64,000 nucleotides of DNA from Sphingobacterium sp. UGAL515B_05 (GTDB lineage Bacteria; Bacteroidota; Bacteroidia; Sphingobacteriales; Sphingobacteriaceae), in the NCBI RefSeq assembly GCF_033097525.1, contig NZ_CP109907.1, forward strand, positions 3,534,001-3,598,000, written 5' to 3'. The notes below the pieces were generated by a model. It was not told the DNA's origin, ran no database searches, and worked only from the letters and a program-made list of their open reading frames with translations. The stretch's first letter is position 1, and the number at the start of each line of letters is the position of its first letter. Made by a program: the position numbers and the translations under genes. Below, in pieces: positions 26,805 to 36,316 of the stretch.

Positions 26805-27839
26805 ATGGATCAGGATCAACTTCTAGCATTATTGAACAAAGAAATTCAGGGGAAACTAACACCTGAGGAGAAGTTACTGTTTGAAAAGTTGCTTATTGAC
26901 AATCCAGATCACCAAGTCCTTTATCATTTTATTAAAAATCAGCAACGAACGCCGTCATCAACCATCGAAAAAACTGAAATGGCATTTGATCAGCTATGGA
27001 AGAAATTGGAAGACAGTACCCCCGAAAGCATTCCAGTAAGGAGTCGGGTAAAAAAACGCAACCTCTTTTATCTAGTAGCGGCTAGTATTGCAATCTTCTT
27101 TTTTGTTGGTATGTGGCGGTATTTATCTCAACAAGAAGTTGTTGAGTATAGAATGAGTTATAGCAGCAGTAAGGGCGAGAAACGGATAATTAGCCTGCCT
27201 GATGGGAGTACCGTTTGGTTAAATGGCGACAGCAAACTCTATCTGGCTACAGATTTCAATAAAAAGGAACGTCGGGTAAAATTGGTGGGGGAGGGCTTTT
27301 TTGCTGTTGCCAAAGATAAAAAACACCCATTTATTGTCTCATGTAAGGATTCCGAGGTAAAAGTATTGGGAACAAAATTCAATATCAGGGCGTATCAGGA
27401 CGAGAATAAAACACAGACTTCACTTGTGGAGGGTGCTATCGAATTGAAAAGTCAAAATAGTGACAAAACCTATAAGATGGTACCCGGAGAAAAGTTAACC
27501 ATAGCCCACATATCGATAGGATCCAAACCTAGTGATGAGAGCAGCACAAATGGGGTAAAACGGACAGCGCTTATTGTTCAGGATGGAGAAAAAATGCCCT
27601 CCGAAGCATTGTGGCTTGAGAATAAACTTTCCTTTGATGCTGACCCGATGGATATTGTTGCGTCCAAAATAGGCAAATGGTATAACAGGAATATCGTAAT
27701 CGACAATACCGAACTGGAGAAAACCACCTTTACCGGGACGATGGAGAATTATAGCCTAGAGATGGTTTTAAAGACTATTTTATTGGCCAATCCGAAGCTA
27801 CATATCAAAGAAGAAAACGAATCAATTATTTTATATTAA
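26805..27839 (+). CDS. FecR-type anti-sigma factor
   Basis: A 344-residue inner-membrane protein. The cytosolic N-terminal ~85 residues should bind the sigma factor, one helix spans residues 87-105 (LFYLVAASIAIFFFVGMW), and the periplasmic FecR domain follows (KRIISLPDGSTVWLNGDSKL, VKVLGTKFNIRAY). The C-terminal DUF4974 domain (residues ~275-344) is the STN-like part usual for Bacteroidota. It sits between the sigma gene and susC, so it most likely links the SusC N-terminal STN domain to the sigma factor at 26154. Confidence 0.93.
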   Translation: MDQDQLLALLNKEIQGKLTPEEKLLFEKLLIDNPDHQVLYHFIKNQQRTPSSTIEKTEMAFDQLWKKLEDSTPESIPVRSRVKKRNLFYLVAASIAIFFFVGMWRYLSQQEVVEYRMSYSSSKGEKRIISLPDGSTVWLNGDSKLYLATDFNKKERRVKLVGEGFFAVAKDKKHPFIVSCKDSEVKVLGTKFNIRAYQDENKTQTSLVEGAIELKSQNSDKTYKMVPGEKLTIAHISIGSKPSDESSTNGVKRTALIVQDGEKMPSEALWLENKLSFDADPMDIVASKIGKWYNRNIVIDNTELEKTTFTGTMENYSLEMVLKTILLANPKLHIKEENESIILY

Positions 27840-27884
27840 CCCTAAATAAACGATAATGAGAGATTATACATAAAGTTTCAAAAA

Positions 27885-27960
27885 AAGGATACACCCAATG
27901 ATGTATCCTTCATGTTCATGAAATAAGAGTGCGTAGTCCCTGAGAAAGATAAAGCACTCT
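27885..27960. repeat. two inverted repeats in the susC leader
   Basis: AAGGATACA (27885-27893) and TGTATCCTT (27902-27910) form a perfect 9-bp hairpin. AGAGTGC (27926-27932) and GCACTCT (27954-27960) form a second 7-bp inverted repeat. Both lie in the 146-base gap between the anti-sigma gene and susC. The first is preceded by an A tract, so on the plus strand it is not a normal terminator. An mRNA-processing or control site is possible. Confidence 0.45.
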
Positions 27961-27985
27961 ATGGTTCCATAATCAATTTAAAACT

Positions 27986-30900
27986 ATGAAAAAAAATTTA
28001 CATGGTCAGGTATTTTTTGCACGAAAATCTAGCACCATTAAATATGCATTAATGACAAAATTAACATTAGCGCTCACTTTTGCATTTACCGTAAAGGTCT
28101 TCGGAATAGGTACCAAAGCACAGGAAAAGGTATCCCTAAAAATAAAAAATACCGATCTTAAGACTGTTTTAAAAACCATTGAAAAGCAGACTAAAGTCAA
28201 ATTTATATATTTTGACAACGTGATCGCCAATAAAAGCCTTCCCCTTATTTCTGTCGAGAACCAAAATTGGACCAACGCTTTAGCGCCATTGCTGAATAAA
28301 TTTCAGCTCCGGATGGAAAATATGAATGGAAACACCTATGTGATCACTGTCAACAATAAAGAAGCCCAAGGGCTTGATATCAAAGGAAAGGTTTTGGATC
28401 GGCAGGGCTTACCTTTATCGGGCGTCACCGTAGTCGAAAAGGATAAGGATCGCGGTACAAGTACAAACGATAAAGGCGAATTTAATCTAAAAGTAAGTGG
28501 GCCAAATGCCATTTTACTTGTCAGTAATGTAGGCTTTATCAGTCAGGAGATTCCGGTTAGCCAGTCATTTATGAATGTTGTCCTCCAAGAAGATCTGACC
28601 TCCTTGGAAGAAGTTGTTGTTGTTGGTTACGGTACACAACGGAAAGCAAATCTTACAGGGGCTGTAGCCTCAGTTGATATGGAAAAAGTGTTGGGAGATA
28701 GACCTGTAAGCAGTAGCTCTCAAGCATTACAGGGGGCTTTACCTGGTTTACAGGTTACTTTTGGTGGAGGACGTCCCGGAACATCGACAGAACTAAATAT
28801 TCGGGGCGTTACTTCCATAAACGGTGGTAGCCCCTTAGTATTGGTCGACAACGTCCCTATGAATATGGACGATATAAATCCCAAAGATATCTTAAATGTC
28901 ACCGTCTTGAAAGATGCTGCCGCTTCTTCTATTTATGGTGCTAGAGCAGCCTTTGGGGTCATTCTAATCACCACAAAGAAAGGATCCAGAAATCAGCCGA
29001 CCAGCATCAATTACTCGAGTAATCTGACTTGGAGCCGCCCTTCAACGCTCCCTGAGAAAGCGACTCCACTTGAATTTGTGCAGGCGTTAAAAGACTTTGG
29101 AAATACTTCGAATTGGGCAGGACAAAATGTCGATACCTGGCTTGATTTATTAAAAAATTATCAAACAGATCCAACAAAATTTCCTGATGGAATAGCCGAG
29201 GTAAATAACACAAAATATCCCCTAAAAGAATACGATTTATACGATGAGGTATTCCAGACCGGATTTGAACACCTGCATAATCTTTCTATCAGAGGTGGTT
29301 CGGAAAAGATTGCGTATAGGCTTTCTGGTATGTATAGCAACGAAGATGGTATTATGATTACCAAAAAAGATAGCTATAGTAGATATAATTTCAATGCTTA
29401 TGTAAACGCCGAATTGTTCAAAAATTTTAATGCGAGTGTCAATGTGTTTTATAAAAAGGATAATCGCCTTACCCCAGCCAATATGGGTGAGATGTTTTAT
29501 CGGGCTCTGACATTCGGGTCATATCTTAATCCTGGCGAGACGATAGACAGTGATGGGAAAGCCATACCTTACGGTACGCCCAACAATTATCTAAAATATG
29601 AAGATCCTTCGCGCAGATATGAAGAAAATCTTAGATTGTTTGGTAAACTGGAGTATAACCCTTTACCAGGATGGAATATTACTGCTGAATACACCTTTAG
29701 TAAAAACAATCTGAACAATAAAAATGCGCAGAACAGAAATAGGTATATGAATCCGAATAATTTTAATACGGAATACCTGTTCAATCAAGATTTTTATACC
29801 CGTTCTAATTCCCTGACGGACTATAATGCTTTAAATCTCTATACGAGCTACAGTCGTGCATTGGATGACCATAATGTGAAAGTTTTGGTGGGAACAAATT
29901 ATGAGAAAAGTTATACCGAATCATTTTCAGCAACCAGATATGGGATTTTAAGTCCTGATTCACCTTCATTGGGGACAAGCACAGGGACACAAAATACATC
30001 CGACAGTTTTAGTCAGTATGCTATCCTCGGTTATTTTGGCAGAATTAATTATGATTATAAGAATCGTTATCTATTGGAACTGAACGGTCGACTAGACGGT
30101 TCATCCCGTTTCCTCAAAGGTAGCAGGTTTGGATTTTTTCCATCCGTTTCTGCTGGTTGGAATGTTGCTGAGGAACAATTTATGACGGGGTTAAAAAATA
30201 GTATCCCAATGTTGAAGTTCAGGGCTTCTTATGGGGAAATCGGTAACCAGGTCGTATTTGATACCAATAAAAATCAAGTTTATTTTCCTGCAATACCTCA
30301 GATGGGGACAGGCAATGCAAATTGGATAGATCCAAATACTGGCATTCGCTACCTGACGATAAATCCACCAAATTTAATCAGTTCAACTTTTTCCTGGGAG
30401 AAGGCGCGTACTTTAAATTTCGGTGTCGACATTGCTTTGTTCAATAGCAAATTGAACGGAAGTTTTGACTGGTTTAGACGGCAGACAATAGGCATGCTTT
30501 ATCAGGGGGCCGACCTACCGGCAGTTTTGGGCGCACAACCTCCATTCCAGAATATTACGGATCTTGAATCAAAGGGATGGGAGCTGGAACTTTCCTGGAA
30601 AGACAAGATTAAAGATTTTAAATATTCATTTACATTCAATCTTTCAGATAATCGAGGTTTTATTACCAAAATCAACAACAGTGCTGGCTTGATCGATGGC
30701 TTCTACAAAGGAAAAGAACTCGGTGAAATATGGGGGTATGTTACAGAGCGTTATTATACGGTAGATGATTTTCAGGAAAATAGTTTAAATGCCAGTTTGG
30801 TAAATGGAAAGTTAAAAGATGGAATCCCGTATTTCAAAGGTGTTGCTCAGAATCCTGGAGATGTTAAATATGCTGATTTAAATGGTGATGGTATCATCTT

Positions 30901-31447
30901 CAGTGGTACAGGTACTGTATCCGATCCTGGTGACATGAAGGTTATTGGCAATAATAATAGACGGTTTCAATTCGGTCTGAATAGTAATTTCTCTTACAAG
31001 AATATTGATTTGAGCCTGTTTATACAGGGTGTAGGAAAGCGGGATCTTTGGTTGAGCAATTTCTTGATGTGGCCTTATAATAACGAATTCGGTACCCTCT
31101 ATAAGGGTAATCTAGATTATTGGACGCCGAACAATACTGATGCCACCTATGCGCGTATCTATGCAAATGCAGGTTTAAATACATCAGCGAATCGAAGAAC
31201 ACAGACCAAATACCTTTCGGATGGCTCCTATCTTCGGGTGCGAAATATTACACTTGGTTATACCATCGACAGAAAGACTTTACGGAGCAAAGTGATCGAC
31301 AATATCAAGGTATTTGTTTCGGGTGAAAATTTATTTAAAGCTGATCGTATGCCCAAAGGGATGGAGGCCGATGGTGAAAACATCGGGTCGGGAGGTATTT
31401 ATCCATTCCTGAAAAAGTATAGTTTTGGCGTTAATGTCACGTTTTAA
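27986..31447 (+). CDS. SusC/RagA-family TonB-linked outer-membrane transporter with STN domain
   Basis: An 1153-residue TonB-dependent glycan importer. After a signal peptide (about residue 45) comes an STN signalling domain (VSLKIKNTDLKTVLKTIEKQ), a CarboxypepD_reg-like domain (KGKVLDRQGLPLSGVTVVEK), the SusC-type motif EEVVVVGYGTQRKANLTGAV, and the plug (LNIRGVTSINGGSPLVLVDN, KDAAASSIYGARAAFGVILI). The barrel fills the remainder and ends in NVTF. The STN domain marks it as signal-transducing with the upstream FecR. SusD follows 23 bases downstream. The substrate is probably a glycan; the sulfatase nearby hints that it is sulfated. Confidence 0.95.
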   Translation: MKKNLHGQVFFARKSSTIKYALMTKLTLALTFAFTVKVFGIGTKAQEKVSLKIKNTDLKTVLKTIEKQTKVKFIYFDNVIANKSLPLISVENQNWTNALAPLLNKFQLRMENMNGNTYVITVNNKEAQGLDIKGKVLDRQGLPLSGVTVVEKDKDRGTSTNDKGEFNLKVSGPNAILLVSNVGFISQEIPVSQSFMNVVLQEDLTSLEEVVVVGYGTQRKANLTGAVASVDMEKVLGDRPVSSSSQALQGALPGLQVTFGGGRPGTSTELNIRGVTSINGGSPLVLVDNVPMNMDDINPKDILNVTVLKDAAASSIYGARAAFGVILITTKKGSRNQPTSINYSSNLTWSRPSTLPEKATPLEFVQALKDFGNTSNWAGQNVDTWLDLLKNYQTDPTKFPDGIAEVNNTKYPLKEYDLYDEVFQTGFEHLHNLSIRGGSEKIAYRLSGMYSNEDGIMITKKDSYSRYNFNAYVNAELFKNFNASVNVFYKKDNRLTPANMGEMFYRALTFGSYLNPGETIDSDGKAIPYGTPNNYLKYEDPSRRYEENLRLFGKLEYNPLPGWNITAEYTFSKNNLNNKNAQNRNRYMNPNNFNTEYLFNQDFYTRSNSLTDYNALNLYTSYSRALDDHNVKVLVGTNYEKSYTESFSATRYGILSPDSPSLGTSTGTQNTSDSFSQYAILGYFGRINYDYKNRYLLELNGRLDGSSRFLKGSRFGFFPSVSAGWNVAEEQFMTGLKNSIPMLKFRASYGEIGNQVVFDTNKNQVYFPAIPQMGTGNANWIDPNTGIRYLTINPPNLISSTFSWEKARTLNFGVDIALFNSKLNGSFDWFRRQTIGMLYQGADLPAVLGAQPPFQNITDLESKGWELELSWKDKIKDFKYSFTFNLSDNRGFITKINNSAGLIDGFYKGKELGEIWGYVTERYYTVDDFQENSLNASLVNGKLKDGIPYFKGVAQNPGDVKYADLNGDGIIFSGTGTVSDPGDMKVIGNNNRRFQFGLNSNFSYKNIDLSLFIQGVGKRDLWLSNFLMWPYNNEFGTLYKGNLDYWTPNNTDATYARIYANAGLNTSANRRTQTKYLSDGSYLRVRNITLGYTIDRKTLRSKVIDNIKVFVSGENLFKADRMPKGMEADGENIGSGGIYPFLKKYSFGVNVTF

Positions 31448-31470
31448 ATCTTCAAAAACCGCAGAATATC

Positions 31471-33252
31471 ATGAAAAAGAAATTTATCCACTATATCCTT
31501 TGCTTGGGGCTAGCCACATCGTTAACAAGCTGCAGTAATTTACTTGATCTCGATCCAGAAGGTACATTGACAGAGCAAAGTACTTTCACAAACTATAACA
31601 ATTTTATTTCCTATGCTTGGCAATTCTATGGCACGTTTCCTGGCTACAGCAATGCTGTCCCTGACGCTGAGGTCAACGGCGATCTATTTGCCAAAGCGCA
31701 GGCAAACGCCACTTCTGATTGGATTTGGCAGCGAATGGTCGTCCCATCAACAAGTAGCGATTACAGTAATCCTTTTGTGCAGATACGATCCATCAACGTT
31801 CTTTTGGATAATATTGAGCAGGCAAGCCAGCTATCTGAACCGGAAAAGAAGCATATCCGTAGCATCGGCTACTTTTTCAAGGCTTACCAATATATGGATC
31901 TCCTCAACAAATTTGGTCAGGCAATCTGGGTAGAGCGTACGATTGACGATGGCGATACCGATGTTCTCTACGGTACCCCGGGAACTCGAGATGAAATTGC
32001 GGCACATATCGTAGAAATGCTCAGCTATGCCGGAGAAAATATCAAAGAAAATGGGGATGGGCCAAATACTATCAATCGTAAGGTTGTCTTGGCACTGACA
32101 GCCCGTTTTGGCCTGAGGGAGGGGACATGGAGGAAATATCATCAACTTAAAGACGCTGAAAAATACCTGAAATTGTCAACTGCAGCAGCAGAAAAAATCC
32201 TATCCAGTACGATACCTCTATTGAGCAATTATGACCTGCTGTTTAACAGTGAATCATTGGCAAATGTCGCTGAGGTTTTTCTTTATAAGCAGTATGAGTT
32301 AAATCAGATTACACATGGTCTAGCATCGCTGGCACGTAATTCCTCAGGTAGATGGGATCTCACCAAGAAAGCTGTGGATATGTATCTGATGAAAGATGGG
32401 AAAACTCGCTGGGTGAGTCCAACATTTGCTGGTGATGAAAGTGCATATACTGAATTCCGAAACCGTGATACCCGTCTATACTTTACTATTCCACCTCCCT
32501 ATAAAGTTAAAATGGGGAAGACAAATATGCTTTGGGAGTACTCGGATGATCCGAAGGACCGGGAGTATATCGATTTGATGGCCACACTATCAGACGACAA
32601 ACATAAAACTTTACCCTGGATGAACTGGGAAGGTCTCATATTGAAAGAGGAACCACATTATGTAGATTTCACCAATGGACAGCCTTATAGTGTAAGCTAC
32701 ACCGGATATCGGTTTTACAAATTCAGTAACAAGATCAATAGGATCCAGAATGTTGATATCAACGATGCTCCTATATTTAGGCTTGGGGAATTGTTGGTTG
32801 GATATGCTGAAGCAAAATATGAATTGGGAGAGATCAACCAGCAGATTATCGATCAAACGATAAATAAATTAAGGTCACGCGCTGGCGTGGCTTCTCTGGA
32901 GTTGACGGCAATTCCACCCGATCCCAAGCGCGATGAGACGATAAGCCCCGTGCTGTGGGAAATACGTCGCGAGCGTGCTGTTGAACTAATGGGTGAAGGG
33001 TTTCGTTTTGACGATCTCAGACGATGGAAGAAAATGGATTATGCCATTACCCAAAAATTAGGACGATATATAACCAAGGGATTAGATGTACCTTCTAATA
33101 CGCCTATTCCAGTTGAAAATGGACAGACAAAAGGTTATATTGCCTACGAAGGTAAAGCGCCATCTCCTTTTCCTGAATACTATTATTTATATCCGATACC
33201 TGCTGCAGAACTGGTACAGAATAAAAACTTAAAACAGAATGAAGGCTGGTAA
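31471..33252 (+). CDS. SusD/RagB-family nutrient-binding lipoprotein
   Basis: A 593-residue surface lipoprotein with a signal ending in LATSLTSC (Cys21). It shows SusD features: DLDPEGTLTEQSTFTNY near the start, the helical TPR-like core (IGYFFKAYQYMDLLNKFGQ), and the C-terminal WEIRRERAVELMGEGFRFDD and LRRW segments, followed by FPEYYYLYPIPAAEL. It caps the SusC channel and binds the glycan at the cell surface. It is co-transcribed with susC, and the sulfatase starts 15 bases after its stop. Confidence 0.95.
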   Translation: MKKKFIHYILCLGLATSLTSCSNLLDLDPEGTLTEQSTFTNYNNFISYAWQFYGTFPGYSNAVPDAEVNGDLFAKAQANATSDWIWQRMVVPSTSSDYSNPFVQIRSINVLLDNIEQASQLSEPEKKHIRSIGYFFKAYQYMDLLNKFGQAIWVERTIDDGDTDVLYGTPGTRDEIAAHIVEMLSYAGENIKENGDGPNTINRKVVLALTARFGLREGTWRKYHQLKDAEKYLKLSTAAAEKILSSTIPLLSNYDLLFNSESLANVAEVFLYKQYELNQITHGLASLARNSSGRWDLTKKAVDMYLMKDGKTRWVSPTFAGDESAYTEFRNRDTRLYFTIPPPYKVKMGKTNMLWEYSDDPKDREYIDLMATLSDDKHKTLPWMNWEGLILKEEPHYVDFTNGQPYSVSYTGYRFYKFSNKINRIQNVDINDAPIFRLGELLVGYAEAKYELGEINQQIIDQTINKLRSRAGVASLELTAIPPDPKRDETISPVLWEIRRERAVELMGEGFRFDDLRRWKKMDYAITQKLGRYITKGLDVPSNTPIPVENGQTKGYIAYEGKAPSPFPEYYYLYPIPAAELVQNKNLKQNEGW

Positions 33253-33267
33253 AATAATTTATAACAC

Positions 33268-34716
33268 ATGAAAATATTAACATTGATAACGCTGAAGAAA
33301 ACGTTCCTAGTTGTCTTAATCGCGACGTTCACAAGCAGTCTTTTCGCGCAAAGTGGAAGCAAAAGACCGAATATTGTATTTATTATGGCCGATGATCTTG
33401 GTTACGGCGATTTGGGGGCTTATGGTCAAGTTAAAATTGAAACCAAACATATCGATTCATTGGCCCAATTGGGGATGAAGTTTGATAACTTTTATGCAGG
33501 CACTTCCGTATGTGCACCATCGCGTTCATCCTTGATGACAGGACAGCATACAGGACACACTTACGTCAGAGGTAATAAGGAAATTGAACCGGAGGGGCAA
33601 GAGCCATTGGCAGATTCAGTGCAGACCATCGCGATGTTGCTGCAAAAGGCCGGTTATACCACCGGTGCCTTTGGTAAATGGGGGTTAGGCATGGTAGGTA
33701 CAACGGGTGCACCTGACCAGAAGGGATTTGACGAGTTTTATGGGTACAATTGTCAGCGTCAATCACATCGTTATTATCCTACCCATCTTTGGCATAATAA
33801 GCAGCGTATTGAACTTGATGGCAATGGGTTGATGGCAGAGGGCCAATATGCACCGGCATTGATTCAGGAAAGAACCCTTGCTTTTATCGATGCCAACAAA
33901 GATAAACCCTTCTTTCTTTTTGTCCCCACGGTGCTACCCCACGCTGAACTTGCAGGACCAGCAGACGAGTATTATAAGCAATATGCCGATAAGTTTGATG
34001 AGAAGCCTTACCGAGGCAACGATTATGGTCCTAAAGCAACAGTTCCGGGGTACAACAGTGTCGAAAAGCCGCATGCAATGTACGCCAGTATGGTAAGTCG
34101 GATGGATGCGTATGTAGGACAAATTGTTGAAAGATTACGTCAAAATAATCTGCTTGATAATACAATTATTATATTCACCAGTGATAATGGGGCACATAAA
34201 GAAGGGGGAGCAGATCCTATTTTTTTCAATAGTTCAGGCGGATTACGAGGTACAAAACGCGATCTGTATGAGGGCGGCATAAAGACGCCGTTTATTGCTT
34301 ACTGGCGAGGTAAAATTGCAGCTGGAAAAACATCAAATTATTTAGGTGCTTTTTGGGATATTATGCCAACGATGGTCGAATTAGCCAAAGCCGATAAGCC
34401 AAGATATACCGATGGAATTTCTATTGTCCCGACATTGTTGGGTGAAAGTAAAAAGCAAAAGCAGCATGGTTATCTTTATTGGGAATTCCATGAGGACGGA
34501 GGACGTCAGGCTGTCCGTAAAGGGAATTGGAAACTTATTTTACAGAAAGTGATGAGCGGTGCTCCAACAACGGAATTGTTTAATCTTAAGCAAGATCCAA
34601 AAGAGCAAAATAATATTGCTGCCGATAATCCAAAAAAAGTCATGGAATTACGTCGTCTGATCGAAAAAGCACATGTTGAAAGCACTATTTTCCCTTTGAT
34701 TAAAAAGGTTCAATAA
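33268..34716 (+). CDS. secreted Cys-type sulfatase (arylsulfatase family)
   Basis: A 482-residue exported sulfatase with a signal peptide ending around ATFTSSLFAQ. The metal-binding start PNIVFIMADDLGYGDLGAYG and the sulfatase signature CAPSRSSLMTG (Cys82, the residue converted to formylglycine) are intact. IFTSDNGAHKEGG carries further active-site metal ligands. Sulfatases of this S1 family remove sulfate esters from glycans or aryl substrates. A formylglycine-generating maturase is required but not seen in the window. It closes the sus operon, which I infer handles a sulfated glycan. A strong terminator follows. Confidence 0.93.
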   Translation: MKILTLITLKKTFLVVLIATFTSSLFAQSGSKRPNIVFIMADDLGYGDLGAYGQVKIETKHIDSLAQLGMKFDNFYAGTSVCAPSRSSLMTGQHTGHTYVRGNKEIEPEGQEPLADSVQTIAMLLQKAGYTTGAFGKWGLGMVGTTGAPDQKGFDEFYGYNCQRQSHRYYPTHLWHNKQRIELDGNGLMAEGQYAPALIQERTLAFIDANKDKPFFLFVPTVLPHAELAGPADEYYKQYADKFDEKPYRGNDYGPKATVPGYNSVEKPHAMYASMVSRMDAYVGQIVERLRQNNLLDNTIIIFTSDNGAHKEGGADPIFFNSSGGLRGTKRDLYEGGIKTPFIAYWRGKIAAGKTSNYLGAFWDIMPTMVELAKADKPRYTDGISIVPTLLGESKKQKQHGYLYWEFHEDGGRQAVRKGNWKLILQKVMSGAPTTELFNLKQDPKEQNNIAADNPKKVMELRRLIEKAHVESTIFPLIKKVQ

Positions 34717-34735
34717 ATCAAAATCTTTTCATATT

Positions 34736-34777
34736 AAATTAGCCCAATCTTTTATAAAAGGATTGGGCTAATTTTTC
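34736..34777 (+). terminator. strong intrinsic terminator closing the Sus/sulfatase operon
   Basis: AAATTAGCCCAATC (34736-34749) pairs perfectly over 14 bp with GATTGGGCTAATTT (34761-34774) around an 11-base loop, then a T run follows. It sits 19 bases after the sulfatase stop. Confidence 0.88.
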
Positions 34778-34885
34778 TGTAAAACAGTCGATCAACTTGA
34801 CCTGAAAATTTTTATTTTCGAAGGTTATCTAAAACCAATCGGGAAATCATTTGCCAAAAGAAATTTCCACATCCAATGATCAGTT

Positions 34886-35581
34886 TTAGTTATTCTTTTT
34901 TGACTGTTCTATTATTTTCCGCTTAACATCATGGTTACTGTTGTATTTAAGCTTTTCTGAACCACATATTCCACAAGCCATAACTGTATATCTAAATGGT
35001 TTTTTAAGTTGAAATTTATTTTTCGTTATTGGGCCAGTAAGGTTTTTACAAGTCTCGCAATAGTATTTATGACGTTGTTCGCGGGAGATATTTAAGCCTT
35101 CCATTTCGACGAAGATTTTCATTTCCTCCAAGATAAATTCCTTTGAATTTTCAAGCGTAAGCCCTGGATTGTAAAGGGGCGAGTTGTTATAGTTCAAATA
35201 GTCCATATCCTCGTCAATTTCATAAAAGGCGATATACCTGTAATTGTATCCGCTTGCAGACACAATTTTTCGCATTTGACTGAAGGCATATTCTATACTG
35301 ATCTCTTCGCTGATTGCTTTTTTTGCGATTGTTAGGGCATAGTTTTCCATTAAATCCGCTTCACTTTTCTCTATATTTAATTTTAGATCAGCAATTGATT
35401 TCCAAAAATAGATTTCGCGTTCTTCCGTAGATGCGTTATCCAAACCACCTAATATTTAGAGGTTTTCACTCTCATACCCCAGGGTTAACACATTGATGGC
35501 CCAGGTAACCAGGTGTTTACTCTCAAAATACGTCAATGCCCTTTCCGCATAAATTTCAAGTGTTAATTCTTCAAGTGTCAT
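34886..35581 (-). pseudogene. zinc-ribbon-type hypothetical gene broken by one in-frame TAA
   Basis: The open frame at 34886-35443 begins only with TTG, and the reading continues upstream in the same phase to a good ATG at 35579-35581. The added part starts MTLEELTLEIYAERALTYFE, ends at GYESENL, then TAA (35456-35458), then ILGGLDNASTEEREIYFW. So one stop splits an otherwise coherent protein of about 231 residues. Near its C terminus are two Cys pairs (CETC and CGICG) of a probable zinc ribbon. The family is unknown. Alternatives are restart at the TTG, a suppressed stop or a base error. Confidence 0.72.
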
Positions 35582-35817
35582 ATATGATAATTGCTAATAC
35601 TTTTACAATTGTTACACGTTTTCGCTGTTGGCTATAAAACAGTAAAAACTAAACAAATATATTCCAAAGGTACGCAGGGTATTTGCGCAATATATTTATT
35701 TCGAAACTAAGCAAAAATTCGCTGTGCTAACCATAATGTCATCGATATACATATTCTAATGCGACATAACCTCTAATTTGATGTGTAAATGTTTAAATTT
35801 GTGGGAAATAAATCGTT

Positions 35818-36234
35818 ATGGATAGTCTAATAGCTTTGTATTTTGGTGATTTCATCAAAGGATTAGCAGTATCTGCCGATTTGATCAATCGGGTACAGAA
35901 GGATCTCGGTTTTAATCTTCCAGATGATTATATTTCTATGTTGAAAGAATTCAATGTGAGTGAGGGTGAGGTAGGATACAATAGCTGATTAAGACTGTTT
36001 CCTTTAGAGGAGCTTCAAGAAATAGATGAAAGCTATATCTTACTAATGGGGCAAATTCTAGACTATTTTTTATTCGGGATGAATGCCACAGATACCAGTT
36101 ATGCATTCCACAAAGTAAAAATGACATTTCACTCATTTGGTTTAATGTCGAATTTTAAAACTGATTACATTGATTTTTGCGGAAATTCATTTTCCGAATT
36201 TTTAGAAAATTTATATAATTTCAGATCAAAATAA
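35818..36234 (+). pseudogene. SMI1/KNR4 (SUKH)-like immunity gene broken by one in-frame TGA
   Basis: From the ATG at 35818 the frame reads MDSLIALYFGDFIKGLAVSA, then GFNLPDDYISMLKEFNVSEG, the typical SMI1/KNR4 start (LPxDYxxxLxxxNGxEG). It continues EVGYNS, TGA (35986-35988), LRLFPLEELQEIDESY, then a coherent C-terminal half ending FCGNSFSEFLENLYNFRSK at 36234. In relatives a residue such as Tyr precedes LRLxPxEEL. The whole would be 138 residues. SUKH proteins are often immunity proteins in contact-dependent toxin systems. A selenocysteine reading is not supported by family knowledge. The last ~20 codons have a diverged copy at 57080-57154. Confidence 0.72.
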
Positions 36235-36316
36235 ATAGCTCATTAATTATAATTTCCATCTCCATTTTTTATCTTGGCACCACATATCGATGAAAAAGCC
36301 AAAAAGTGAAGAAAAG

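Noticed and set aside
35986..35988. TGA read as selenocysteine in the SMI1-like gene
   Set aside because: The family has no selenoproteins, no SECIS-like hairpin was evident, and similar single stops of other types occur in the window.
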